Assembly: GCF_036320965.1 (NCBI RefSeq)
Contig: NC_092235.1
Span: forward strand, 5,757,161 to 5,821,160
DNA from: Panulirus ornatus
Lineage: Eukaryota; Arthropoda; Malacostraca; Decapoda; Palinuridae
Length of the DNA stretch: 64,000 nucleotides
Reading direction: 5' to 3'
Shown here: in pieces, positions 1 to 10,975 of the stretch
Layout: every line of letters begins with the position of its first letter
Numbering within the stretch: position 1 is the first letter of the stretch
The notes under the pieces: generated by a model
The model's database searches: none
What the model saw: only the letters and a program-made list of their open reading frames with translations
Told to the model about the DNA's origin: nothing
Made by a program: the position numbers and the translations under genes

Positions 1-328
1 ATATCTTGTGGTATCCATTAGTATGTATTGTCCAGATGGATATCTTAATAAACTTTAAATTCAGAGAAGCTATATAAAACATGTACATATACACTCGTAA
101 ATATATCTATATGCATGTAAATGAGGCAGATGAATGTATTATGTACTTACAATGTTGCTGAAAGCTTAAAGATTCCGGTAAGAAATATAACGAGTATTGT
201 GGTAAATGATTTTTGTGTAATAAATATGTATTGTGCTGCATTTTGTAACTGTCACAAAGCCAAGATCTTTAAGCCAAAATCCGTAAAGGTCTGGAAAAAG
301 TGATGAAAGGCGTTGAATATATATATAT
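1..328 (-). other. 3' flank of Cys/His family copy A
   Basis: This AT-rich stretch resembles DNA lying 3' of the other Cys/His family remnants. The phrase TATGTATTGTGCTG is shared with the flank of copy C near 13690, and a similar phrase follows copy D near 35705. Removing the LTR element at 329-4850 joins this stretch to copy A at 4855. I see no supported gene here; the 60-codon ORF at 121-303 has no family resemblance. Confidence 0.5.
325..328. other. Target-site duplication of LTR element (left)
   Basis: ATAT stands directly before the first LTR base and again at 4851-4854 directly after the last. A 4-bp duplication is within the usual range for Ty3/Gypsy integration. The surrounding DNA is AT-rich, so a chance match is possible. 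Confidence 0.6.
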
Positions 329-1400
329 TGTTACGAATTCAAATATAATATATTCGGACAAGGTCGCCAGTAACATATATTTGTTACGAGTAATCTATTG
401 GTCCTCGTCTTCGCAAGGACACTAGCTTCGTTACGTTTCACAACGGGATAACACGATCAGAAAGTTATGGGATTGAATTAAAAGACCAGCACTACATTAA
501 ATCTACTTATAATGAAAGAATGCAGGTGTACAATGATAAACACATAAATCAGGCATTTAACATTTAACACTAGTTAACATTCCAGGTAAGATTTCAAGCC
601 AGGAGGTCTCTTTCCTCTATAACGATTTGTTCGATAACATTACACTTAGATAAACCTGACGTGACACAGTAAACAACATCGATACACTTGGCTACCTATC
701 GTGACACAGTAGTAACATCTTACAAACTGGGGCAGCGGTGGCTACGGGGTTCGAGACAGGGAAAGCTCACATTACCTTTGCTGGCGGGCTCGAGTCTGCT
801 GAAGGAATCGAGTCCCAGACGATCGTCTGAGCCTTTTAACTGAAGGACCAGCAGGGTAAGAACAGCTAGCCACGCCTCGACCCACCTTGTTACCCTATGG
901 TGCCACCTTTGATTGGTCATGGGCCTACGGCCCACCGAGGATTGGAGGAGGGTGGCTCCAAGTGCCACTCCTACTTGGCTGGAGGGCCACTGGTACGTCG
1001 GTGATTGGAGGAGGTGTCATCCGTGAACCAGCTGACTGGCTGAGAGGAGGTTAGGTTCGTCCCACATCTGCCTGGATGTCCCACCTTCAAGTCCTGACAG
1101 CGATGACACTGTATGGGAGGCCGTAGGTTGACCCCCAATTTGACCTAGTGCCCTGGGTCAGGAGGCCCGAGCGTCGAGTGGGGCTGGATTGATGGCCCGG
1201 CGTGGTCATCTGGTTTCCTTCTCGAAGGTATGAAGAAGGCCTCAGAAATTAATGGGTTTGGCTATGGGAGTGAAATCCGACCCAATAATGGAGCAAAGGC
1301 CTTGGCCCTCGCCCTAACATGGAATAGCTCTTACACTATACACAGAGATACACACATACTTATTAATATACGAACATGTGGGCACCCACGTGTCGTAACA
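329..1400 (-). repeat. 3' LTR (element orientation)
   Basis: This 1072-bp LTR begins TGTTACGA and ends TCGTAACA. It matches 3796-4850 almost base for base. The main difference is a 17-bp segment near 408-430, present here and absent from the other LTR. The high identity implies fairly recent insertion. ORFs inside it recur in both LTRs and are not supported as genes. Confidence 0.93.
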
Positions 1401-1411
1401 CCCCCCTCCTT
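1401..1411 (-). other. Polypurine tract
   Basis: The minus strand reads AAGGAGGGGGG immediately before the TG of the LTR, the expected position of the plus-strand primer. It fixes the element's orientation as minus. Confidence 0.8.
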
Positions 1412-1439
1412 AAAGGAGAAAATTCCTAGAAGAAGAATT

Positions 1440-1960
1440 TTCTCACCTTAAGAGCGGGATAAACAATCAGCTAACACATTATGTGCGCCAGCAATATGGT
1501 GAATATCTAAATTATACTCTTGAAGAAACAAAACAAGGCCCACCTAGTTAATTTCTGACTCCGATCCCGTAACTTGTAAACATTTTGAAAGGGATTGGTA
1601 GTCAGTACACTCTAAAATGATTGTCTGAGGGACACATACAGAAGGTGCTATAATACAAATAGCAAAAACACAAGTTCCTTCTCCATGGTGGGGTTATCTG
1701 TTTGGGCTCAATCTTCTCGCTGTCATTCTGAAAGAGGACCTCACCAGCGTCAGCATCGCTGGCAGTCACAGCTAAACTGGTTGGAGCCTGCAAAATATAA
1801 CAGTCAAAAAAAGTAGTGTTCCTAACTGATGAGAGAGGCTCTCTAACACTGCTCATTTCAAACATATCTAACATTCATCAACAGATTTATGAGAGGGGGT
1901 TGCAACTGCGAGAAAAGTTACTAATACACTCTGTAATACCCAACTGTACCCACAAACGTC
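1440..1960 (-). pseudogene. Gypsy RT thumb and RNase H remnant
   Basis: On the minus strand a GYYR motif and a following FSQLQPPLINLL-like stretch match the RT connection region of Gypsy elements, split across frames. Next comes SLAVTASDADAGEVLFQ, the RNase H entry motif in which family members usually read AVDASD.GAG.VL.Q. The end reads LQEYNLDIHHIAGAHNVLADCLSRS with a stop, the classic C-terminus of Gypsy RNase H. The polypurine tract follows at once. Several frameshifts and stops are present. RT fingers and palm, with the YxDD site, are absent. Confidence 0.82.
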
Positions 1961-1990
1961 TCGGTTCTCTCCGAGATCGGGGGGAACTCA

Positions 1991-2754
1991 TTACGGGCTA
2001 ATACTTGGACCTTTACGGTCGGTGGAAGGAGGGGACTGACAAACCTCTGGCAAAACTCTGGGTACGTCGACAGGAGGGCAAACCTTTCTACCCGTCACTT
2101 CCCAGGCAGGTGCTAAAGCGTCTCCGTCTTCCCGGGTCTCCGAGGCCTTCACAGTTACGTCGTCAACTTCGTCACACACGGCTACCGCTGGACGTTGGAT
2201 GATGCAGACTGATACCGTCGGTTCATAGGGACCCTGAGAACGGACAGCCAAGGGTTGACCTGGCTGCTGTAGAAGCCACACCTCGTCGCCTGTCTCTACA
2301 CTTCTAAATCGAGACCGTTCTGTCAGGCCACCTCGTCCTTCATCCCCAACTCTCTTGAATGGGCTCGAGACAAATCCTCAATTCCTCTGTCACAACGGAG
2401 GCTACACCAGGAGAGAGGGTATCACACAGCTCCCTCTCGCTGGTCTCACTCTCAAGAAGAGTGTAACAGTGGTCAGAGGAGGTTATTAGCAATGGGCTCA
2501 CAATGTCAATTATAACTCGGTCAAACCGACCTTCAAATGGGGGAATAGGAACTCGCCTGTCTCTACACTTCTGAATCGAGACAGTCTGAGTAGGCTTCCC
2601 AACACTGAGCGACATCCCGGCGGACACCAGGCCAATTAAATGACCGGCAAAGCTTGAGTCGTGCGCAAGCTTCAAAAATCTCCCTGCTGTAGGGACGCGG
2701 CACTAACACCTGGTGAACTGCCTGCCACTCCTCGTCTTCCCCATTACATGACAC
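1991..2754 (-). pseudogene. Gypsy integrase remnant with GPY/F-like module
   Basis: Minus-strand frames contain VLVPRPYSREI, LAHDSSFAGHL and FNWPGVRRDVAQCW, which match the N-terminal zinc-binding region of Gypsy integrases. PPFEGRFDRVIIDIV and SSDHCYTLL follow and resemble the start of the catalytic core. The rest of the core is shortened. A later stretch, VWLLQQPGQPLAV then SQGPYEP, fits the GPY/F module. Frameshifts split the coding region. It lies upstream of the RNase H in element orientation. Confidence 0.78.
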
Positions 2755-2768
2755 TGAACACCACCTCC

Positions 2769-3202
2769 TCAGGTCTCACCCTCAGGGAGAGTCTTCACTC
2801 CCTGCGTTTCGACGGCTATGTCCACAGGCACACGGCCTGCCGTGCCAGCTGTCATGGACCTGGCACCGTCGTGGTTGTAGACAATATCTGGTACCTCTTC
2901 GTCAAGCTGCACCGCCTCCGTGGACTTCACCGGGCCCGTAGGCAACACCGGCATTGGGTTCATCTTCCCACCCGCTAGGTCACTGCCTAACACAAAGTCC
3001 ACGTCTAAGACAGGAACTTATCTACAATCCCTACGAGATCATGGCCCGTGAAGAAATCTGTTTCTGCCCTCACATTGACTAGTGGAGCTTCCTTGGGACC
3101 CGACAGTCCGTCTAGCAAGACTCGGTCTCCAGACTCTCCTCGCGGCACCAAGCCATCCACCATTAGCGACTGTAGCGCACCAGAATCCCGTAATACGGTC
3201 AC
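2769..3202 (-). pseudogene. Gypsy aspartic protease remnant
   Basis: The minus strand encodes VTVLRDSGALQSL, where DSGA is the aspartic protease active-site motif, then PLVNVRAETDFFTGHDLVG, and in another frame FVLGSDLAGGK, which matches the FVLGNDLAG motif of many animal Gypsy proteases. A frame change near 3003 and stops break it. It lies between the Gag zinc knuckle and the integrase. Confidence 0.75.
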
Positions 3203-3441
3203 TATTCGTCGTACACCACATCTACTAACATAGCCCTTAGACAGGAACGCATTGTAGTTCCCACAGAACAGATCCTATAATAAGGACAGATTAATCAACA
3301 GTCTCGCAACCCCTCACTTTCCTAAGAGCAGAAACAGCCTCACCTTCTTTACTAAATTGGCCCTAAAATTAAGAAGAGACTCATGGGCCTACAATTATAT
3401 TAAAAAAAGGTAGAGTCTCTGGATTCCTTCACTCGAGCCCA

Positions 3442-3483
3442 GCAGTCCCTCACCTGGTGCCCAACCTTGCCACAATAAAAACA
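3442..3483 (-). pseudogene. Gag CCHC zinc knuckle
   Basis: The minus strand encodes CFYCGKVGHQVRDC, a perfect CX2CX4HX4C zinc knuckle of retroelement nucleocapsid. The motif is intact, but the surrounding Gag frame (roughly 3330-3770) is fragmentary and the capsid region is largely missing. Confidence 0.85.
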
Positions 3484-3770
3484 ACTCTTTCGGAGTATTT
3501 CCCTTGACTTTTATGAGTTACCGGCAAGGTAGCAGATTCAGGTGGGATTACATTATTACCGGAGTTTCCTTTGCCATCGAAACCCGTCGAACGTCTCTCC
3601 GTACTAATGGAGCATAGCCACCGTGCATAAATCGTCATTTTTGCAAAAATACTTGACACAAATCTGATCAGGTCTCTTCGCGACCTCATAATCATTACAC
3701 TGGTCAACGCGGCACTGGTCAACGACATGATTAACGAATCAAGGAAAGAGATTCAGTTAAGACAAGAAAA

Positions 3771-3788
3771 ATCCTGGCGAGGTCGCCA
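3771..3788 (-). other. Candidate primer-binding site
   Basis: The minus strand reads TGGCGACCTCGCCAGGAT seven bases inside the 5' LTR. A start of TGG complements a tRNA CCA end, as expected. The first 14 bases are also palindromic. The tRNA was not identified. Confidence 0.5.
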
Positions 3789-3795
3789 ATTTATA

Positions 3796-4850
3796 TGTTA
3801 CGAATTCAAATATAATATATTCGGACAAGGTCGCCAGTAACATATATTTGTTACGAGTAATCTATTGGTCCTCGTCTTCGTTACGTTTCACAACGGGATA
3901 ACACGATCAGAAAGTTATGGGATTGAATTAAAAGACCAGCACTACATTAAATCTACTTATAATGAAAGAATGCAGGTGTACAATGATAAACACATAAATC
4001 AGGCATTTAACATTTAACACTAGTTAACATTCCAGGTAAGATTTCAAGCCAGGAGGTCTCTTTCCTCTATAACGATTTGTTCGATAACATTACACTTAGA
4101 TAAACCTGACGTGACACAGTAAACAACATCGATACACTTAGCTACCTATCGTGACACAGTAGTAACATCTTACAAACTGGGGCAGCGGTGGCTACGGGGT
4201 TCGAGACAGGGAAAGCTCACATTACCTTTGCTGGCGGGCTCGAGTCTGCTGAAGGAATCGAGTCCCAGACGATCGTCTGAGCCTTTTAACTGAAGGACCA
4301 GCAGGGTAAGAACAGCTAGCCACGCCTCGACCCACCTTGTTACCCTATGGTGCCACCTTTGATTGGTCATGGGCCTAAGGCCCACCGAGGATTGGAGGAG
4401 GGTGGCTCCAAGTGCCACTCCTACTTGGCTGGAGGGCCACTGGTACGTCGGTGATTGGAGGAGGTGTCATCCGTGAACCAGCTGACTGGCTGAGAGGAGG
4501 TTAGGTTCGTTCCACATCTGCCTGGATGTCCCACCTTCAAGTCCTGACAGCGACGACACTGTATGGGAGGCCGTAGGTTGACCCCCAATTTGACCTAGTG
4601 CCCTGGGTCAGGAGGCCCGAGCGTCGAGTGGGGCTGGATTGATGGCCCGGCGTGGCCATCTGGTTTCCTTCTTGAAGGTATGAAGAAGGCCTCAGAAATT
4701 AATGGGTTTGGCTATGGGAGTGAAATCCGACCCAATAATGGAGCAAAGGCCTTGGCCCTCGCCCTAACATGGAATAGCTCTTACACTTTACACAGAGATA
4801 CACACATACTTATTAATATACGAACATGTGGGCACCCACGTGTCGTAACA
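3796..4850 (-). repeat. 5' LTR (element orientation)
   Basis: This 1055-bp partner of 329-1400 has the same TGTTACGA and TCGTAACA ends and lacks the 17-bp segment found in the other LTR. Promoter signals were not resolved. Confidence 0.93.
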
Positions 4851-4854
4851 ATAT

Positions 4855-5640
4855 TTATGATTACAAAACCCAGACTATGTTCTCCTCCTGGTGTCTAAAA
4901 GATGACCCAACACAAGACGACTACTTTAAGACCAAAGTTTGTAGACTTTTAACAAATTATTTACTATTACGTCCCTTTTCTCTCAGCATCATTTTGCAGG
5001 TTTACTTCAAACAAATTCAACGTACCTAATATTCATTTGGTATAGATGTTTCCTGAATGATCTTCAACAACGCGTTGTATAACTTTTTAAAAGTTCATTT
5101 CGTGTAATGGATCAAACATTACAAAGTTGTGTCCATCCACACAAGTGTTACACGTCCCAGGTAAAGATATATTCTAGATATGACGTCTGTTCAACACAGA
5201 TATGTTATCTGTAAATATCTATACAAAGTTCCCCTGCTGGGCCATACTTAAAACTTTCGTATTAAAGTTGATCAGTTGTAAGTGATCAAGCATTACAAAG
5301 GTGTGTCCATTACCACAGGTGCTACTGATCCCGGGTCAAGGTATTTAACCATCTTTGTATCTTTAAACATTATAGTTATGAATGTTTCATCCCTGATTCC
5401 AGCCTTACAATCAAAATTTATGTTTTATCCTCCTTATCCTTATCATATAATTAGTCAGTTGAAGTGCAGAACACGCTTTTGAGCTCAGCCACTTTACTGT
5501 GTTTGTCAAATGATACCATTGAAATGGTGTTACCGGACTCCAACTGTAAGTAGTTACACCTGGAGTGACAAGTCACCATCGGCAAGGCAAGTAATCCACG
5601 AGTAACTGAATTTGTCTTGGCTGTGACTTGCCCTTCCATT
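4855..5640 (-). pseudogene. Cys/His-motif family, copy A (broken)
   Basis: No known family was recognised. Reading the minus strand from 5640, an open stretch contains LLALPMVTCHSRCNYLQLES. It is followed by a motif, SSTCGNGHTFVMLDHLQLIN, and about 75 codons later by CNTCVDGHNFVMFDPLHEMN. Both fit the pattern TCxxGHxFxMxDxLxxxNF, so the protein seems to have had internal repeats with a CxxGH core. Stops include TGA before the first motif, TAG after it, TAG before the second and TAA just after it. The body resembles copies B, C and D. The Gypsy element separates it from its 3' flank at 1-328. Confidence 0.6.
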
Positions 5641-7800
5641 ATTTACATATATTAAAATGTGACAGTAAGAATCAAAAGCCAGAGGAGGAGGAGCAGTACA
5701 CATTGCTCATGATGTTTATGTTTTGGCTTTACATCTTGACTAATAATCTCACCTACGTCTTTCTCCTTCCTTGATAGTTCTATTTCTAAATCTTATGGTG
5801 ATCCTCTAATTTGTCTGCTATGTGTGCACAAGGTATATCATTTTGCGTATACCTACAGTGAATATCACTGGCCACCATTGTACACTGTACAACGATACGC
5901 TGTTAATCTTTCTGCAGTTGTCTTGCGTCATCGCACCAGTTGATAATGTTGGCTGATTTTGACATCGTGAAATTGTTTTTAGTCACCAATGTCTCTTATA
6001 GATATCAAATATCAGGAAAATCTATCAAACTCGTAAACACAATTTGACTGTATGTGCGAAAAATCGGATATAAGTTTCAAAGATTTTTCTGAAGAGAATT
6101 ATAGAACAAGACAGATCACATTTATTGTATCACATATCAGTTCACAAGATAAAGACACCATTATAACATATTGTGAAACTAATATATAGCATGATTCATG
6201 TACAAGGACCATCTTCTACACATGACCAATATTTCACAACCATCACAAAATGATTCACTGATAAAGCCAGTGTATGTAATGTCCTTCCTTTTCCTCAGCT
6301 CATTAGGCATTTTCCGTGACCCAACCTATATGTTATTTGTCCCCTCATTTGTGACCTTGTAGTTGTTGTACGGTGGAGTAATGCTTGACTTGCTATACTG
6401 ACGGACAGACACACTGACACAAGCCACTATTGGAAAAACAGATAAACATGAAGAGATAATTTACCTGAAAAGATTATTTATCTATTCACAGGATCTACTA
6501 TCAGACATGATTACAAATTAAGAAAACTGGTTTACACTAAAAGAATTATAAAACGTACAAAATTCACATGAAAATCTACATGGTCGATATATGTTCTATC
6601 AACAGCGTGAGTAGATAAATTTCTAACTCCTCATTAACAGTCTTATCAATTCAACCCATAAAAAATATCTTCATGACAAATAAAGGCAGATAACAGTGTG
6701 TCATAAGACCAGAGCCCCTGCCAAGCTGGGACTTGGCCAAACATAAACAACCACTTTCTTATAGACGATTAGTCAAGGTTCTGGGTCGAGCACCAGGATC
6801 TATTGACCTCCGACATAATATATTTTCTCTGATCCTTCATCATCACCACCACACTCCCGGCACCCATCAATAAACCCTTCCCAAATTCCTCACTTCCTTA
6901 TAAACTCGTCCCTGTAGTCAACAATTAAGAAACCTAAACCGACCAAAAAGCATTACGTTGTTCAACAATGTAAACCCCAGCTAGGGTGAGCCTTAGACAC
7001 TCTTACGGTATATTGTGATGGACGAAGGATTTACTACCCTAGTAATGTATTACACATTTACTTATTCTAACAACCTATCACTGATTACCGTTAAAAACAT
7101 ATGGCAAAAATATATTTTGCTTGTGGACATCTAGTGAAAATACATGGGATATCGTATGCAAGCTAAACATTTGATACGATAATAAATAAAATCCCATAAC
7201 TTTTCTGGAGCACAAGGTACAGAAATATATGTTACGTGATATCGTTAAGATGAACATATCTAACATAAAGATTTCTATTTTGCAGATAAATGTTTTACAT
7301 GTAGAAATCAATAATAATTTCAATAACATTAAGATAATTGCGTCAGTATCTATGTTGCAGGCTTTTTATCAGGGTTTTACACACTGTAGAAAAGAATTGT
7401 TTAGAGAAAATTAATGTAATTGCTATTAACACGAGGTTCAAGGATTCTAAGTTATGAGTTTCTACTCTTCAAAATGTTACCTTCATCCTCTGAGAAAACT
7501 TTGAAAAAACAGACTTTTATTTTGTGTGATGAGGACTAATGACAAATTATTTACGTTTTTCTTAAGAATATCCTTTATGAATCAAATGAAAGTATTTTGT
7601 TAGATAGAAAATTTACATCAGTAACAACGAGAGATAAACAATCAATATTCACAAACTTTATCTTTGGTGAATTAAAGTTCATCAAATAACAGATAAAGAT
7701 TACTATATACAATTTCCAACAATCTTATCGACATCATAAAACCAAATATGATTAATAAATGTTTCAAATCATCAAAAGTAAAAACAAGAAGCCGTCCGGA
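5641..7800. other. No gene recognised
   Basis: This is AT-rich DNA with only short ORFs of no family resemblance. Around 6780-6990 there is weak similarity by eye to the block edge at 63770-63930 and 37060-37230 (CACCAGG, GATCTATT, then CT/CA-rich text), suggesting an old fragment of the same repeated block. Confidence 0.5.
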
Positions 7801-7865
7801 GGTTAGTTGTTACCCCCGGCGTAAACACTTATAGGCGGAATCCGGTAACACCTCTTGAATAGCAT

Positions 7866-8400
7866 GTGGAAGACAGAGTAGAGTGGGTGGGCTCAGAAGC
7901 ATGTTCTCCACTTCAACTGACTAGTGATATGTTAAGGATAAAGACAACACAAACCACATACATCGATTGTGAGAATGGAATCAGGGATGAAACATCTATA
8001 ACTAGAAAGGTTAAAGATACAAAGATGGTGAAATTACCTTTACCTGGGATCAGTAGCACCTGTGGCAATGGACACAGCTTTTTAATGCTTGATCACTTAC
8101 AACTGATCAACTTTAATACGAAAATCTTAGGTATTGTCCCTCAGGAAAAATTTTTATAAATATTTATAGAAGACTTACATATGTTATATGTACGTTACCC
8201 CTAGAATATATCTTTACCCGGGATGTATAACACTTGTGTGGATAGACACAGCTTTGTAATGCATGATCCATTACATGAAATGAACTTCGCTAACGAAGAG
8301 TTATACAACGAGTCGTTGGAGAACATTAATCAAATACCTATACAGAATTTTTATGTAAGATAAGAGGCATTTCATGATAGTAAACATAAAAAATGATGAT
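7866..8400 (+). pseudogene. Cys/His-motif family, copy B
   Basis: This is the only plus-strand copy. An ORF of 97 codons (7866-8159) carries LPLPGISSTCGNGHSFLMLD and continues past a NF motif to a TAA. The same frame resumes with ISLPGMYNTCVDRHSFVMHD and NEELYNESLENI and ends near 8390. TAA at about 8157 and TAG near 8204 break it, and a further TAA follows the second motif. The matched motifs LPG...TC..GHSF.M.D recur twice about 75 codons apart. Function is unknown; the start at 7866 is simply the first ATG of the open stretch. Confidence 0.6.
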
Positions 8401-9573
8401 GAAAGAAAAGGGAGGTAGAGGTAAATATTTTGTTAAAAGATGAAATACTCCTGCCTTAAACTAGCTCTTTGTATTGCATTTTCACTTAGATACCCACATG
8501 ATAACGCATTCTGTTCTTTATAATCATAAATATTTATGCATTTAACACGTTTTATCATTTCTTATATAATATCAAGGATTCAGGCTTAAAGATCTTGGTT
8601 CTGAACAATCATTATAATGCAACACAATACATAATTATGATAAACAAATCATTCATCACAATGACCATTATGTTTTACCAGATTCTTTAAGTCCTCAGCC
8701 ACGTTTGTTAATATCGGTGCTGTTTCCTGTGGGGCGGGGTAGCGCCAGAAATGGGTGATGGCAAGCAAGTATGTTTATGTATGTCATACATAAGATAAAC
8801 AATTATCCTTGTATGAAGAAAGCATCTTGGTTGTGCGATTCATTTCGTTTTTCTCTTCAGCAATGAGTATCATCCTGGTATAGTGAACATATGCTTGATA
8901 TGATCCTGTAAGCGCCAGCAGGTCAAAAACATTTTCAAGTAACGTAAACTGTGTAGTGAAGATAGCTCTTAACCTGACCCGTGAGTGAACAGGATGGCAT
9001 GTGATACTATCAAGGGAAACAGTGTCGGCGTTTTGGTTTATTAATAAGAAATGTTATTATTCCCTTAACACAGTTACCAATCCCCACCAGAGGCATATTT
9101 ATCACTTTCATGAATAAATTCACTGCAATTTTGATCACTGTCATCTTTACCATTCATAACATGCAACTATATTCACCACTCTAACTTATGCATTATCATT
9201 GTTGTACATTACGTACATTACAGCAGTAGTGATCTTTCGTGTGTGATAAAAGATGGTGACGTCTTTCCCATACACATATCATTATCAAATATTTACCTTA
9301 CTCTACGTAGCACACTACACTTACCTATCAAAACACACGCCTCTTCCTGTCTTCAAGCTTATCATAACTACCCTACATTTTAACAGGATTAACCATCCTT
9401 GATATGCTCATATTCATGCCTACCAAAAGTATTATCATAACTACTCGAGACAATACAAAATCTTAACTACAACCATACGAAGTTTACAACCATACTATAT
9501 TACCTATCCCGGATATCAAGAGAACATGTCATCAACAATCTCTCACTAAAACAAAAACAGATCATCCATCATC
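8401..9573. other. No gene; short LINE 3' tail scrap
   Basis: 8580-8660 resembles, in reverse orientation, the 3' flank of other Cys/His copies. About 8715-8800 (TTTCCTGTGGGGCGGGGTAG onward) looks like a scrap of the RTE-like LINE 3' tail region. The rest is AT-rich and I see nothing in it. Confidence 0.45.
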
Positions 9574-10470
9574 ATGCGCATTGTGAACAAAAACGTTCAA
9601 CGTGTCCTGCCAAAAACTGAATCAACAAAACCTAAAGAAATGCTGCTCATGCTCCTGGACCGGCTACCATGGCGCAGTGGATCCACCTGGTCATTGGTTA
9701 CCCTCCCATATTTAGCACCGGCATTGTTGTACCTTGTGGGTATGTGCAGGCGTGTGTTTCTCTCATGTCTTCGTAAGAGTGTTCGCCTGGCACTTTACAC
9801 CATCTGGGTCATTGTAGTCACCTGCTTCGTTCTCGAACAGGAGTTCTTGAGCCTAATGGACCCTCTGGTAGTGAGCGCAATAAGATGGCTCGTAGGTCTT
9901 GTGCGGAGAGTTGTGAGGAATATCGTGCGGGAACTCATATTCCAGGTGACTATGTTCCTCTTAGTGTTCATCATCCTCGTGAGAATGGTGGTGGAGGAGG
10001 TAATGCTTCCTATCATTAGAACGGTTGACTACGCTGTGCAGGTCACACCGAAAGTCCTTATAATATTCTTGGATGAGATAGTTGTGGCACTTGTCGTGGA
10101 GGTGGCAAAGATGATGCTCACTGGCATTCTTGTACTCATCGTAAAGATGGTCACGAAGGTCAGTATCTCTGTATGGTCAGTTGTCTTCAGAAAAGCAGTG
10201 ATCTTGGAGACTATGGCACAATCATTACCAACAACACCTCAAGAATCCTCTCTCTCCTCGGGGCCTCATCAAGGAATTCTTCATCGTTGCAGCACTCAGG
10301 TTGATTTTCTGTTGTAGGCTGTTGGCTGGAGGCGCCGTTGTAGTAACAGTTTTCGTCCTGCGCACACTGGTAACCGCCGCCATAGTACTTCTTCGTCTAG
10401 CAATTTACCTGATTCAAATGACGTCGAAATTGGGTAAATACGTAGTAACCTTTGTTAAAGTGGTCCACAG
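9574..10470 (+). pseudogene. Multi-pass membrane protein, frameshifted and truncated
   Basis: The first reading frame gives 247 residues rich in Leu, Val and Ile with Arg/Lys between hydrophobic blocks: WSLVTLPYLAPALLYLVGMC, LALYTIWVIVVTCFVL, FQVTMFLLVFIILV, VLIIFLDEIVVALVV and MLTGILVLIV. Near residue 213 the frame turns polar. Meanwhile, the +1 frame from about 10262 continues in the same style with EFFIVAALRLIFCC and AGGAVVVTVFVL, so one or two indels between 10190 and 10265 broke the ORF. It then runs into a LINE 3' fragment at about 10470. The family is unrecognised. Five or more membrane spans are inferred from hydrophobicity only. The ATG at 9574 opens the frame. Confidence 0.5.
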
Positions 10471-10727
10471 CAGAAAAGGGTGTGTTGAAATGGTTTGGAC
10501 ATATGGAGATAATGAGTGAGGAAAGATTGCCAGGGTATGTGAAGCGTCTGGGGTAAACCATGGAAAGGTCTGTGAGGCCTTGATGTGTAAAGGGAGCTAT
10601 GGTTTCGGTGCATTACACAAGACAGCTAGAGACTGAGTGTGAACGAATGTGGCCTTTGTTGTGTATTCCTGCCACTGTCTCGCTGTCTGTGTATGTATGC
10701 GCTGAAATATATATGTACGCATAAGTT
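10471..10727 (+). mobile_element. RTE-like LINE, 3' end fragment
   Basis: The start encodes EGVLKWFGHMEIMSEERL, the end region of the LINE ORF seen intact at 56749-57861. An internal deletion joins it to the untranslated tail (GTGAAGCGTCTGGGGTAAAC onward). It ends in the microsatellite at 10728 and truncates the membrane-protein ORF. Confidence 0.8.
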
Positions 10728-10839
10728 GTTATTATTATCATTATTATTATCATTATTATTATCATTATTATTATTATTATTATTATTACTATTATTATTA
10801 TTATTATCATCATCATTATCATTATCATTATTATTATTA

Positions 10840-10894
<55 letters not shown>

Positions 10895-10975
10895 CATTAT
10901 TATTATTATCATATTATCATTACTATTATTATTGTCATTACTATTATCGTTATCATCATCATTATTACTATTATT
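10728..10975. repeat. (ATT)n/(ATC)n microsatellite
   Basis: This is about 250 bp of imperfect TTA/TCA/TCG trinucleotide repeats between two LINE fragments. It creates artificial poly-Leu/Ser and poly-Ile ORFs on the two strands, which are not genes. Confidence 0.97.

Larger units (their letters stand above)
329..4850 (-). mobile_element. Ty3/Gypsy LTR retrotransposon with copia-like domain order, internally deleted
   Basis: Two near-identical repeats of 1072 and 1055 bp start TGTTACGA and end TCGTAACA and enclose 2.4 kb. Orientation is minus: a G-rich polypurine tract abuts the left LTR and a TGGCGACC-type primer site lies beside the right LTR. Reading the minus strand, domains run Gag zinc knuckle, protease, integrase zinc-binding and core remnants, GPY/F-like module, then RT thumb/RNase H, then polypurine tract. 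RT fingers and palm are missing and frames are broken, so the copy is dead. Having RNase H after integrase is typical of Gmr1-like Gypsy elements, not of ordinary Gypsy. The element inserted into Cys/His family copy A. Confidence 0.88.

Noticed and set aside
720..968. 82-codon ORFs in both LTRs (720-968 and 4170-4418)
   Set aside because: They are identical because LTRs are copies; there is no known LTR-encoded protein of this kind and no domain.
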